From: Desulfurococcales archaeon
GTDB lineage: Archaea; Thermoproteota; Thermoprotei_A; Sulfolobales; Desulfurococcaceae
Assembly (NCBI GenBank): GCA_027002875.1
Contig: JALWZC010000090.1
Coordinates: 1 to 43,591, forward strand
Length of the DNA: 43,591 bases
Direction of reading: 5' to 3'
In this document: piece by piece, positions 33,607-41,776 of the stretch
Numbering within the stretch: position 1 is the first letter of the stretch
Layout of the letters: each line of letters starts with the position of its first letter
Program-made: the position numbers and the translations under genes
The notes under the pieces: model-generated
Database searches by the model: none
What the model was told of the DNA's origin: nothing
The model's input: only the letters and a program-made list of their open reading frames with translations

Positions 33607-34821
33607 TTGCTGTTAACAGATGTTTTAAGGTTTAGCTATAAAGCCTTAACTGAGAAGAAGCTTAGAGCTGTATTAACGATTATCGGTATTAGTATTGGCC
33701 CCCTAGCCCTAGTTATGATCTACGGTGTTACCAGTGGTTATTCAAACTATATACTACAACAAATCAAGGGGTTAGGGCAAAACCTCATCGCTGTAATGCC
33801 TAGGCAAGGCTATAGGTTCACCGAGAAAGACCTAGACACTCTTTCTACTATAAGTGGAGTCCTCGACGCTACACCCTTCTATTCTACCCAGGGAGAAGCA
33901 AGGATAGGTTCATCGATGCAGACAGTGTTCATCTACGCTGTAAGGTATGATTTCATATTCAAAGCGATACCGAGCCTAAAAATAATGGAGGGAGAAATAC
34001 CTGCTGAAACGGATATCGTAAAATGTATCATAGGCCACGACATAGCCTTTGACGAGAACGGTAACCAGGTATACCATGTGGGAGACGCTATATCGGTTAC
34101 GATATACAAGATCCTCGGGCCTGGGAGGATCCAGGCTCGCCGCGTAGTATTCCTAGTATCAGCGATCCTGTCGAAGTATGGCGGTGCAGCCCTCCTCAAC
34201 CCGGACATGACGATCTTTATAAGTATAGGAGCTGCTGAGAGGCTTGTAGGTATGAAGGATTGGAGCGGTATACTACTATACGTTGTCAATCCAAGCGTTA
34301 TAGGTAGTGTTACCGATAAGATCAGGGAACTCTACGGGAACAGTGTAAGTATAACGAGCTTCTACGCGATAGCCCAGATAGCTTCATCGATAACGGGAGC
34401 AGTGAACTTCATGACATTCGCCGCGAGCATGGCTGCTTTCGCAGTAGCTGTAGCTGGTGTAGCGGCGACAATGATTACAAGCGTAATAGAGAGAACGAGG
34501 GAGATAGGAGTACTGAAAGCACTGGGATTCACGGATGGACAAGTACTAACACTAATACTGAGCGAAGGAGTAGTAATGAGCTTAATAGGTGGGGGGATAG
34601 GCGTAGCAGTAGGGAGTATTGGAGCCTACATGCTTGCAGAACATGGATTAACGATCCATGCAGGAGCAACGGAGATCATAGTTAAAGCACCGCCAAACCT
34701 AACCCCAGAACTACTAACAGTAACAATAATACTAACAATATTGGTTGGACTACTGGGGAGCCTATTCCCAGCGTACCGAGCGGCGAAAATCCCTCCAGCG
34801 GTAGCACTTCGGTACGACTAG
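33607..34821 (+). CDS. ABC permease of the MacB/FtsX family
   Basis: 404 residues; TTG start behind GAGGAG. Topology follows MacB: one N-terminal helix (about 18-40, LTIIGISIGPLALVMIYG), an outer domain of some 220 residues, then three helices (about 272-300, 316-345, 370-395) with the ERTREIGVLKALG coupling element after the second and the ending YRAAKIPPAVALRYD. It belongs with the ATPase at 28113 and the repeat protein between them (35 bp gap). It may export a peptide or lipid-like substrate, or transmit force across the membrane to the large surface protein. Confidence 0.93.
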   Translation: MLLTDVLRFSYKALTEKKLRAVLTIIGISIGPLALVMIYGVTSGYSNYILQQIKGLGQNLIAVMPRQGYRFTEKDLDTLSTISGVLDATPFYSTQGEARIGSSMQTVFIYAVRYDFIFKAIPSLKIMEGEIPAETDIVKCIIGHDIAFDENGNQVYHVGDAISVTIYKILGPGRIQARRVVFLVSAILSKYGGAALLNPDMTIFISIGAAERLVGMKDWSGILLYVVNPSVIGSVTDKIRELYGNSVSITSFYAIAQIASSITGAVNFMTFAASMAAFAVAVAGVAATMITSVIERTREIGVLKALGFTDGQVLTLILSEGVVMSLIGGGIGVAVGSIGAYMLAEHGLTIHAGATEIIVKAPPNLTPELLTVTIILTILVGLLGSLFPAYRAAKIPPAVALRYD

Positions 34822-34873
34822 TCAGAAGAGTCCCCTCAGAAAACTTTAATCCAAATACTCCTGTCAAGAGCGT

Positions 34874-36056
34874 CTACGGTATAAAAGTCTTACCTTCTCT
34901 CATCTTACATATAATCCTCTTAATAGCGTCTAAGTAGAGCCTATTACTAGGCGCAATTATGCTAAGACCACAGAATCCGCCGCCAGCACTACTATTCCAT
35001 TTATAAATACCTACGTATTCTCTACAAGCATATTGTAACGTGTTTTTCTCGACGAGCCAGTCTATATAGTCTAAGAATTCAATATTGTATTTATATATCA
35101 ACTGGTTGAGTGCAGAGTTTTTTCAATACATTTTTTACACTGTACCATGATCCCTTACTCTTGCTTTTTACAACGAGGATTTTTCTGAGACTATCTTCGT
35201 ATAAGTGATTTCTTATATAATTCAATGATTCGAGTAATGATGAATTATACTTAAGGCTGTGATTTACAAGCCTGTATATAAGTGATGGGTTACCTCCGAT
35301 ACGATCTATTACCTCGCTTATTTCATCTTTTGTAGCATTTTTAACTCGTTCTCCCGAGCCGATACCTAGAAGGGTTTCCAGTAGCTTTAAAGCGTCGTTT
35401 CTTAGCATTTCACCCAAATAGAAGGTATCAATATATTCAGCAGGTGTATCGCTAATAATATTGGCTCTAAAACGGTAATCGCTTGAAACAAGGACGAACT
35501 GTATATTACCATAATCTTCCTGTAGGGACATTAAAAGCTTCATTAACCCCCATGGACTCCAATCGCCGAATCTAAGGACGTTTTGTAGTTCGTCAATAAC
35601 AATTGCGGCTTTAAGATCTGCATTCTCTAAAGATTCTACAAAACTAGAAATCAGATCTTGGAAAGAGATCAGAGGGTTCTCCCTACTACTATTTGCTAAT
35701 TGTATTGTTAACCCGGATACTTGGATCGATTTAATTCGATTTATGATTTTATCCATTACATTATATAGTGTCTGGAAGGTTTTCTCGTAGTTTTTCGTTT
35801 GTTGTTTGAATTGTTTAATAGTATCAAGGATCGCTTCGTTCGGGGAACTATAAGGTTTCCCTAATCCTAGATAAATTGTAAGGATACCATTGTTTCTACG
35901 GAGTTTTTCCAGGACGTGTATGGTTGTTGTAGTCTTCCCAATACCACTCGGTCCCGCTATGAAGAGTATTGAACGACTAGGTACACCTGTAGGGTTGAAT
36001 GCTTTTTCTAATATGGAAACCTCGTGTTCCCTACCTATAAAAACCTTGTTAGGCAA
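34874..36056 (-). pseudogene. Archaeal AAA ATPase (Arch_ATPase type) with a frameshift near its C-terminus
   Basis: The frame from TTG 36056 (GGAGG eight bases upstream) gives 321 residues: GREHEVSILEKAF, Walker A GPSGIGKT (35-42), Walker B AIVIDE (151-156), sensor-like QFVLVSSDYRF and the GNPSLIYRLV segment of the lid. It stops at 35091. A second frame, open from the TGA next to the T6 run (35118-35123, plus strand) to 34874, codes for a C-terminal piece (EFLDYIDWLVEKNTL..., APSNRLYLDAIKRII). Taking one base out of the homopolymer joins them through KNSALNQLIYKYNIEF into about 394 residues, the usual length. Alternatively the small frame starts at TTG 35101 and is translationally coupled. 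Families of this kind are diverse and often linked to mobile elements; the function is unknown. Confidence 0.65.
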
Positions 36057-36117
36057 GATTATTCCTCCAAGCTAATAATATTAGAATTCCTCCTAAACCT
36101 GAGCCTCTTATACTTCA

Positions 36118-36133
36118 AAACTATATATTAACA
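36118..36133 (-). promoter_or_regulatory. TATA-like box for the AAA ATPase gene
   Basis: On the minus strand the sequence around TTAATATATAG could be a TATA box about 60-75 bases before TTG 36056. It is placed by eye. Confidence 0.3.
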
Positions 36134-36158
36134 TATCAAGGTTTTAAGGATTACATGG

Positions 36159-36179
36159 ATTACTTACGCCATAAGTAAT
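36159..36179. promoter_or_regulatory. Inverted repeat in the divergent intergenic region
   Basis: ATTACTTA and TAAGTAAT form a perfect 8-bp inverted repeat around a 5-base spacer (CGCCA). It lies between two divergent genes and resembles a dimeric regulator site. Confidence 0.4.
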
Positions 36180-36184
36180 ATAAT

Positions 36185-36196
36185 AATTGATCAATT
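36185..36196. promoter_or_regulatory. Perfect 12-bp palindrome AATTGATCAATT
   Basis: It starts six bases after the end of the preceding inverted repeat, in the same divergent region, about 65 bases before the transglutaminase-like gene. Palindromes of AT-rich sequence arise easily by chance, so its role is uncertain. Confidence 0.3.
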
Positions 36197-36260
36197 CGAA
36201 TACGAGGAGTAGGCGGAAATATTCGGGGCTAAATAATTATTTTACATTAGGGGTTGTGGA

Positions 36261-37313
36261 ATGTTTACGAGTAGGGAGAAGGTTCTCGTTGGTATTATTG
36301 TTTTCCTAGTTGTATTTCAGGCTTTATCGCTTGCCGAGATCAATGCTTTGGAGAAGGAGAATGTGGAGCTTAAAGCTCGTGTTGATCGTCTTATGAGGAT
36401 GGCTAATTCTAATATTACTTATCTCCAGGGCTTATCTTATAATTACTCTGTTTTAAAGTCTAAGTATTCGAGCCTAGCCGCTGATTACACTAAGTTTAGG
36501 AAGGCTTATAGTGATCTGCATAGTGAATACGTTGATTTGAAGCGTAAGTATAATGCGTTGTGGGCTAGTGATCAAAAGGTTTTAAGGACTCTATCGATCT
36601 TGTCCGGCAAGCTTACAATCCTTTATAATGAATCGATTACTAACACGCTAATACCCTACGCTTTCAAGCGTACGTTGAACTGGTATGAAATATACCTTAT
36701 ACGGGACAAGGTCTACGAAGCCGTAGGGAGTGATCGTGGTAGTTTCTGGCTGGCTATACAGGATATTTACAAGTGGGTGATCACTCATGTTAAGTACGTG
36801 CATGATACTCCCCACCTGCTCGTACTAGTAAACTATACAGTGGTTAATGGTAAGCTGGTTATTAGTGATTTAAGGTTCGACTGGGTTAGAAACTATATTC
36901 AAACACCGAGGGAGACTATCGAGTTAGGGCAGGGCGATTGCGACGACATGGCCGTATTAACCTATGCTATGATCAAGTACTATATGATCGGTATTAGGCT
37001 CCACGATCAACCACTCTATATTGCAAAGATAATAATGAATAACGGCTATGCACACATGGCTGTATTCCTACCAACTGAGAACGGTACCTTGACAATAATA
37101 GACCCGGCTGGACGCTACTTAACAATATATATTAGCTTAATGGATTCGAGGAACCCCCTAGACGAGTTGTTCACCTACAGTAATTACTGGTCTAGTTATG
37201 GGGGGATAAAAACCATTTATCTATACGAGATAAACGTCGGGGATGGATCGTATAGGCTCGTAGCCCTTGGAGACGTATTCGAGATCGCTGAGTACATTAT
37301 GAGCAGTGAATAA
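36261..37313 (+). CDS. Membrane-anchored coiled-coil transglutaminase-like protein
   Basis: 350 residues. An N-terminal anchor helix (about 7-24, VLVGIIVFLVVFQALSL) is followed by a coiled coil (about 25-115) rich in Glu, Lys and Leu heptads. The transglutaminase/protease-like domain has Cys227 in GQGDCDDMAV, His265 in NGYAHMAVF and Asp281 in IIDPAGRY, a complete catalytic triad. Known members act as transglutaminases, proteases or inactive scaffolds. With Cys, His and Asp all present, activity is plausible. The domain is likely outside the membrane. It stands alone, divergent from the AAA ATPase gene. Confidence 0.88.
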   Translation: MFTSREKVLVGIIVFLVVFQALSLAEINALEKENVELKARVDRLMRMANSNITYLQGLSYNYSVLKSKYSSLAADYTKFRKAYSDLHSEYVDLKRKYNALWASDQKVLRTLSILSGKLTILYNESITNTLIPYAFKRTLNWYEIYLIRDKVYEAVGSDRGSFWLAIQDIYKWVITHVKYVHDTPHLLVLVNYTVVNGKLVISDLRFDWVRNYIQTPRETIELGQGDCDDMAVLTYAMIKYYMIGIRLHDQPLYIAKIIMNNGYAHMAVFLPTENGTLTIIDPAGRYLTIYISLMDSRNPLDELFTYSNYWSSYGGIKTIYLYEINVGDGSYRLVALGDVFEIAEYIMSSE

Positions 37314-37384
37314 CACTGTTATAAATATTTGGACAAATAACAAAAACTATAAAACAACCCAATACAAAAATAATACGTAAACAC

Positions 37385-37416
37385 CTTATAAACACCCCCA
37401 ATCCTAACGGGAGGTG
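37385..37416 (+). promoter_or_regulatory. TATA-like box and ribosome binding site that fixes the 37426 start
   Basis: CTTATAAAC (37385-37393) resembles a TATA box. GGGAGGTG (37409-37416) lies nine bases before ATG 37426. It overlaps the upstream GTG 37414, so that GTG cannot be the start. Confidence 0.55.
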
Positions 37417-37425
37417 TTGTTCATA

Positions 37426-38010
37426 ATGGTTAAGTTCAAGGACCTAGTCAAGAAAGCCGCTGATGTAGCCGGTAAAGCCCTAGACACGATCAAGGAAGAA
37501 CTAGAGTTCGAGAAAATGCTATCAGACTTCGACGAATTCGTCGCTAACACTATTACCGAGATATTATCCGAGAACGGATATAGGGGTATGGGGCAGGGAG
37601 AATCTGGGGATTACTACGTTGTAAACATGGCTGTAATGGATCAAGAGAAGGTTAAACACATTATTGACCGGGAGATAATGAGGGTTTACAGCCCGAAGGA
37701 TAGGGAGAAAATAATCAATGTAATCCCGGATAAGCTAACGATAATGATCAGGTATACGGGTAAGGGTAAGAAGCCAGTACTGTTAACGGTGTCGAGGAAG
37801 GAAGATGTCAGCGTAAATATCAAGTTATCCTACATAGTTGAGAGGAAGGGGGGATTCTTCTCAAGGGTTAAACGGGATATTAGAACAGTAAGCCTGGGAG
37901 GATTCAGCTTCTCCTCAATGGACTATGTGGACTATGATAATAAGACTCTGGCTACTGATAAGCTGAAGGAGTATTTGTCGAAGAAGCTTTCAGGCATGGG
38001 CTTGATCTAG
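37426..38010 (+). CDS. Unknown 194-residue soluble protein
   Basis: Start chosen at ATG 37426 (MVKFKDLVKKAAD) because of the strong ribosome binding site; a longer version from GTG 37414 adds four residues. The first 35 residues form an amphipathic Lys/Glu helix (FKDLVKKAADVAGKALDTIK) that could touch a membrane surface. The rest is alpha/beta with a conserved-looking Gly-rich ending SLGGFSFSSMDYVDYD. No enzyme motif was recognised. Its stop lies one base before the end of the convergent OppF-like gene. No operon partner. Confidence 0.75.
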   Translation: MVKFKDLVKKAADVAGKALDTIKEELEFEKMLSDFDEFVANTITEILSENGYRGMGQGESGDYYVVNMAVMDQEKVKHIIDREIMRVYSPKDREKIINVIPDKLTIMIRYTGKGKKPVLLTVSRKEDVSVNIKLSYIVERKGGFFSRVKRDIRTVSLGGFSFSSMDYVDYDNKTLATDKLKEYLSKKLSGMGLI

Positions 38011-38011
38011 T

Positions 38012-38863
38012 TTATTCAAACATATAGCTTTTTACCAACAACCTAGTATACTCACTACGCGGCTCTTTGATCAACTCCTCCAAAGCCCCCTCCTCGACTA
38101 TAATGCCTTTCCGCAAGACTATTCCCCGATCAGCAATGTACTGTGCAACGGCGAGGTCATGTGTTACAAGTATTAGTGTTAGGCGGCGGGCTTCATAGAT
38201 CTTGTTTATCAGTTTGATTATCTGAGCCTGTATCGAGACGTCTAGGGCTGATGTTGGTTCATCGAGTATTAATACCTCGGGATCATGGATCAATGCACGG
38301 GCGATTAATACTCTCTGCTGCATACCCCCGCTAAGCTGGTCTGGATACATGTCCAACACCTTATCGCTTAAGCCGACGAAGCCGATAACCTTCCTAGCTT
38401 TATCCTCAATAATCCTCCAGGGAACACCCTGGGCTTCGAGGGGTTCTGCCAGTATATCTATTACCTGGAGCTTTGGGTCAAGGCTCCTGCCGGGATCCTG
38501 TGGTACATAGCCGATCCTCCTGTAAAGCTTCATCCTCTCCGAGCTCTTTAAAGTGTAGAGGTCTTTGCCGAAAACAAGTACTCTACCACTAACCGGCTTC
38601 AACAGGCCCAGCAGGATTTTTATAATAGTAGTCTTACCAGCCCCGCTCTCACCGATTATTGCTAGTTTATCCCCCGGGTAAGCCGTGAAGGATACATTAT
38701 GTAGAACAAGTCTTACACGGGGGAATAAGCTCCAAAAACCCTTCAATACCCTGTAGCCGGCTGATACGTTATCGAAAACTATTAGGGGCTCCAACTCTCC
38801 CAGTAGTCCCCTCCCCAGGAGTGTTTTAGGGATAAATTGGCTCCTGTAGCTTGAATATCTCAT
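38012..38863 (-). CDS. OppF/DppF-like ABC ATPase, separated from the importer operon
   Basis: 283 residues: Walker A GESGAGKT (71-78), Q-loop YVPQDPGRSLDP, signature LSGGMQQR (177-184), Walker B VLILDE (197-202), H-loop VTHDL. The SLDPKLQVIDILAEPL region is characteristic of the second ATPase of oligopeptide importers, and this is the only such gene near the dppABCD-like set 14 kb away, which lacks one. It ends right after YTRLLVKSYMFE and lacks the long oligopeptide C-terminal extension. The longest frame overlaps spermidine synthase by 38 bases; TTG 38794, after GGGAG, would give 261 residues without overlap and keep the whole ATPase domain. Confidence 0.88.
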   Translation of the reverse strand: MRYSSYRSQFIPKTLLGRGLLGELEPLIVFDNVSAGYRVLKGFWSLFPRVRLVLHNVSFTAYPGDKLAIIGESGAGKTTIIKILLGLLKPVSGRVLVFGKDLYTLKSSERMKLYRRIGYVPQDPGRSLDPKLQVIDILAEPLEAQGVPWRIIEDKARKVIGFVGLSDKVLDMYPDQLSGGMQQRVLIARALIHDPEVLILDEPTSALDVSIQAQIIKLINKIYEARRLTLILVTHDLAVAQYIADRGIVLRKGIIVEEGALEELIKEPRSEYTRLLVKSYMFE

Positions 38864-39701
38864 AGATTCGGCCGTTGAAGAACCTCGTTAATACTCCGCG
38901 TTCTCTAAGCCTTTTATCTATTAGTTCCCCATTGATACTGGAGGGGTCTATGCTACTGCTTCCCAGGATGTAGTTGTTTGTATATGTGAAGCTAGGGATC
39001 CACGCGTAGTATTCGAGGATGTTGCTGAATACCTTCCTCATATTCTCGAGGACATATTTGTAGGCGTCTCCGTAGAACCACGTGTTGCCGGCTTGTGTAA
39101 CTACTACTCCTTCATCACCTATCAGCTTATATATTTCCCGGAAGGTTTCAACGCTGTATAGTGGTTTTGCTACCTCGCTCGAGTACGGGTCCGTTAGATC
39201 CATTATGACGACGTCGAAACTCTCACCCTTCTCAACGGCTTTCTCCACGTACCTTTTACCATCCATTACTATGACTCTGCTCCGTGGATCCTCGAATGAT
39301 CCACGATGTATTGCTCCCAGATACTTCCTAGCAAAATCCACTATCTCACCGTCAATATCAACCATAACCGCTTCCCTAACTGTTTGATGCTTTAATACTT
39401 CTCTTAGAGTAGCTCCCTCGCCTCCCCCCAGTATTAATATCCTCTCCGGCTTAGGGTGTAGCGTCATGGCTGGATGCACTAGTGATTCGTGGTAGAGGTA
39501 TTCATCGCTGAGCGTGCTCTGAATATAGTTGTCTATAACGAGTGCGAGGCCGAAGCCTTCTAGCTCTGCTAGCAGGACGTCCTGGTACTTAGTCTTCTTA
39601 TGGGCTATGATCCTCTTTATAACATATAGTGTTGATGAACCCGGTATTGTTGGCTCAAGTAATACGTGTCCTTCAAGCCTGGTATTACTCAAACCGATCA
39701 A
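38826..39701 (-). CDS. speE: Polyamine aminopropyltransferase (spermidine synthase family)
   Basis: Transfers an aminopropyl group from decarboxylated S-adenosylmethionine to a polyamine or agmatine in the cytoplasm. 291 residues; TTG start. The AdoMet-type fold shows GGGEGATLREV (92-102), the acidic MVDIDGEIV (113-121), MDGKRYVE and the catalytic loop DLTDPY (168-173), with the N-terminal beta domain ending in DEYLYHESLVHPAM (65-79), the substrate gate. In hyperthermophilic archaea such enzymes often prefer agmatine; that is family knowledge. The downstream OppF-like gene overlaps by up to 38 bases, so the two may be cotranscribed. Confidence 0.94.
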   Translation of the reverse strand: MIGLSNTRLEGHVLLEPTIPGSSTLYVIKRIIAHKKTKYQDVLLAELEGFGLALVIDNYIQSTLSDEYLYHESLVHPAMTLHPKPERILILGGGEGATLREVLKHQTVREAVMVDIDGEIVDFARKYLGAIHRGSFEDPRSRVIVMDGKRYVEKAVEKGESFDVVIMDLTDPYSSEVAKPLYSVETFREIYKLIGDEGVVVTQAGNTWFYGDAYKYVLENMRKVFSNILEYYAWIPSFTYTNNYILGSSSIDPSSINGELIDKRLRERGVLTRFFNGRIYEIFKLQEPIYP

Positions 39702-39827
39702 CCCATTAACAATCCAGTGATAACTGGGATTGATAACGAGTATTTCAACGTATTAAAAGTATCCTTGGAAAAATAAATGGCTTTAGCGTTTCGGGCTGAG
39801 GAGGGGTGGGAAGGGGGCTTCTTGTAG

Positions 39828-40220
39828 TTATTTCTTAGCCCAGTACTTTATCATGTCCCTATATTCTCTTGACAGCAGGTTTTCGAGTATTTTCGGGTTG
39901 CTTTTAATGTATAGTAGTAGGCTGTCTAGTGCATCGTTTACGCATCCCAGTGCGTTCTTGTGTATACAGTATGCTATCCGCTCAACGGCTTTCATAACTG
40001 TTTCATCGCTTCGGAGAACTTCGAGGCCCTTCCGGCCCCTTTTACCGGATAAGTAGTTGCTTATAGCTGGCTGTGTAACTCCTAGGGCTTCACTAGCCTT
40101 GACCTGTGTGTAACCATACTTCTTAATTAAAACCTCTGCTATAAGTGCTCGTAGGCTGGGAATTATGAATTTTGAAACGGCTTCATACCATGTTTTAAGA
40201 GGCACATACCTCACCCGCAT
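39828..40220 (-). CDS. Small HTH transcriptional regulator (COG2522-like)
   Basis: 130 residues. N-terminal helices (PSLRALIAEVLIKKYGYTQ) are followed by an HTH (about 37-58) with ASEALGVTQPAISNYLSGKRG, typical of the archaeal COG2522 group of predicted regulators. After it come Cys85 and Cys93 (CIHKNALGC), which may bind metal or form a disulfide; other family members have more Cys. It is divergent from the alpha/beta hydrolase gene across about 90 bases and may regulate it and itself. Target and effector are unknown. Confidence 0.82.
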   Translation of the reverse strand: MRVRYVPLKTWYEAVSKFIIPSLRALIAEVLIKKYGYTQVKASEALGVTQPAISNYLSGKRGRKGLEVLRSDETVMKAVERIAYCIHKNALGCVNDALDSLLLYIKSNPKILENLLSREYRDMIKYWAKK

Positions 40221-40259
40221 AACGATGAAATAGTGGAGCAGATAATTTCTCTCCCTGAG

Positions 40260-40274
40260 CCTATATATATTTTT
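40260..40274 (-). promoter_or_regulatory. TATA-like box for the HTH gene
   Basis: The AAAATATATATAG stretch lies about 45 bases before ATG 40220 on the minus strand, which would allow a leader of about 15-20 bases. The same region faces the divergent hydrolase gene. Confidence 0.35.
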
Positions 40275-40310
40275 CCCGCTCCTGACATATTATATCATGG
40301 TGTATAATAT

Positions 40311-40916
40311 TTGAGGGAGGAACCCTTCAACCTGGGACGTTATAGGTGTAGGATTATCTACAACCAAGTACCCGGCACACCGATCATATTCCTACACGGC
40401 TACAACTTCACTAGCAACGTTTGGAGGGATATAGGGGTACTAGATGAACTGGAAAGGGAGAAGATCCCCTATGCAGCTATAGACATGCCCTACGGAGCCC
40501 GAAGCGTCTGCAGCCCTAGGAGCAGGGATCCCGGTGAGAACATATGGGTCGTTCACGAAATAATTAGGGGCTTATTCCCCGGGACCAAGCCGTTAATCGT
40601 TGGTGCAAGCCTAGGAGGATACATAGCTTTAAAATACGCAACGACACACCCGGTAGCAGGATTATTCCTAATAGCACCAGTAAACGGTTTAGAAAGGGAA
40701 CTAGTCGAAAAATACAAGTCGCTGACAATACCCGTAATCATAGTCTGGGGCAGTAAAGACAGAGTAGTAAGCCTAGACGAGCTCAGGAAGCTAGCTGAAC
40801 ACTTAGAAGCACAACTAACAATATATGAAAATGCAAAACACCCAGCCTACCTAGACTACCCGGAAAGGTTCAAGAAAGACCTAATAGCCTTCTACAAAGC
40901 AATACACCTAGAATAA
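40311..40916 (+). CDS. Alpha/beta hydrolase, 201 residues
   Basis: TTG start (MREEPF). The oxyanion segment FLHGYNFTSNVW (27-38), nucleophile elbow GASLGG with Ser100, Asp150 in GSKDRVV and His177 in NAKHPAY give a complete Ser-Asp-His triad. The compact size and absence of a large lid suggest a small esterase or thioesterase-like enzyme; the substrate cannot be told. It has a separate upstream region shared with the divergent HTH regulator. The stop is followed by an A/T-rich stretch shared with the convergent membrane gene. Confidence 0.9.
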   Translation: MREEPFNLGRYRCRIIYNQVPGTPIIFLHGYNFTSNVWRDIGVLDELEREKIPYAAIDMPYGARSVCSPRSRDPGENIWVVHEIIRGLFPGTKPLIVGASLGGYIALKYATTHPVAGLFLIAPVNGLERELVEKYKSLTIPVIIVWGSKDRVVSLDELRKLAEHLEAQLTIYENAKHPAYLDYPERFKKDLIAFYKAIHLE

Positions 40917-40965
40917 AAAACAATACACTTAAATATTATTTTTAAACAGAGAAACTATCCTGATC

Positions 40966-41769
40966 CTATTTATAGCCTAGTCTATGGATAACCCAGCAGA
41001 GAAACCTGCCGAGAAGAATGCTATCAATCGTAATCGATAAAAGCCTACCATACGAGGGAATGCTCTTAAGTATTAACTCGGCCGAGCTCCTCGATGTCTT
41101 AAGCAATTCGTAGTATCCACTATTAAACCCTCTAAAATAAACAAGGGCACTAAAAGGGTTCCCGGTAAGATACGTTAGGAGTAGATCAAGCGATCTCCCA
41201 ATAAGATTGCCAATAATAAAAACAACTAATGCTACAACTTCGTAGATAAACGAATATACTAGTACTTTTTTCAAATTCTTAAAGCCATAAATCCAATAAG
41301 CTACTATAAAAGAGAAGATCATGGGAGATACTAAGTAAATAATAGCGGCAAATAATAATTCATAAACGGCTCCCGGAAAAAACGATGTAACCAGCTCGAG
41401 ATTAAGGGGCTTGTAATAGTAAAGGACAGCCATTGTATATAAGTATACTACAACATATACAATAATAGGAATAGAAAGCAATGAAACCAGTAAAACTATT
41501 CTTTTCCAGAACCCTCTAAAGGCTAAACTAGTATTCCACTTTAAAATTCCCCCTATTTGAAGATAAAGTATATAAAAAGTATATAATCCAAATATTACAG
41601 TCAATATAGATAAATAGAAAAATACAAAATTAGAACTCCACGGATGAATACTAGACTCCGGCGGATTAGTATAGAATGGATACCAGTTGTAGAGAATTAT
41701 AGCGGTTATCCAGTAAAATAAAAGAAAAATGTATTTTTTAGTTTTAATTGAAAAAAGAGTTATTCTCAC
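40966..41769 (-). CDS. Polytopic membrane protein of unknown function
   Basis: About five or six membrane helices are evident (KYIFLLFYWITAIILY, FVFFYLSILTVIFGLYTFYI, VLLVSLLSIPIIVYVVVYLY, YELLFAAIIYLVSPMIFSFIV, LVYSFIYEVVALVVFIIG). The longest frame begins at 41850, but GGTGAG (41781-41776) lies six bases before GTG 41769, and this site overlaps the stop of the preceding large gene. The start at GTG 41769 (267 residues) is preferred and indicates translational coupling. No domain was recognised. It is probably a membrane partner of the large protein encoded just upstream. Confidence 0.75.
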   Translation of the reverse strand: MRITLFSIKTKKYIFLLFYWITAIILYNWYPFYTNPPESSIHPWSSNFVFFYLSILTVIFGLYTFYILYLQIGGILKWNTSLAFRGFWKRIVLLVSLLSIPIIVYVVVYLYTMAVLYYYKPLNLELVTSFFPGAVYELLFAAIIYLVSPMIFSFIVAYWIYGFKNLKKVLVYSFIYEVVALVVFIIGNLIGRSLDLLLTYLTGNPFSALVYFRGFNSGYYELLKTSRSSAELILKSIPSYGRLLSITIDSILLGRFLCWVIHRLGYK

Positions 41770-41776
41770 TGTTTTC

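Noticed and set aside
37414-37425. GTG 37414 as start of the 194-residue protein
   Set aside because: It lies within the GGGAGGTG ribosome binding site that serves ATG 37426.
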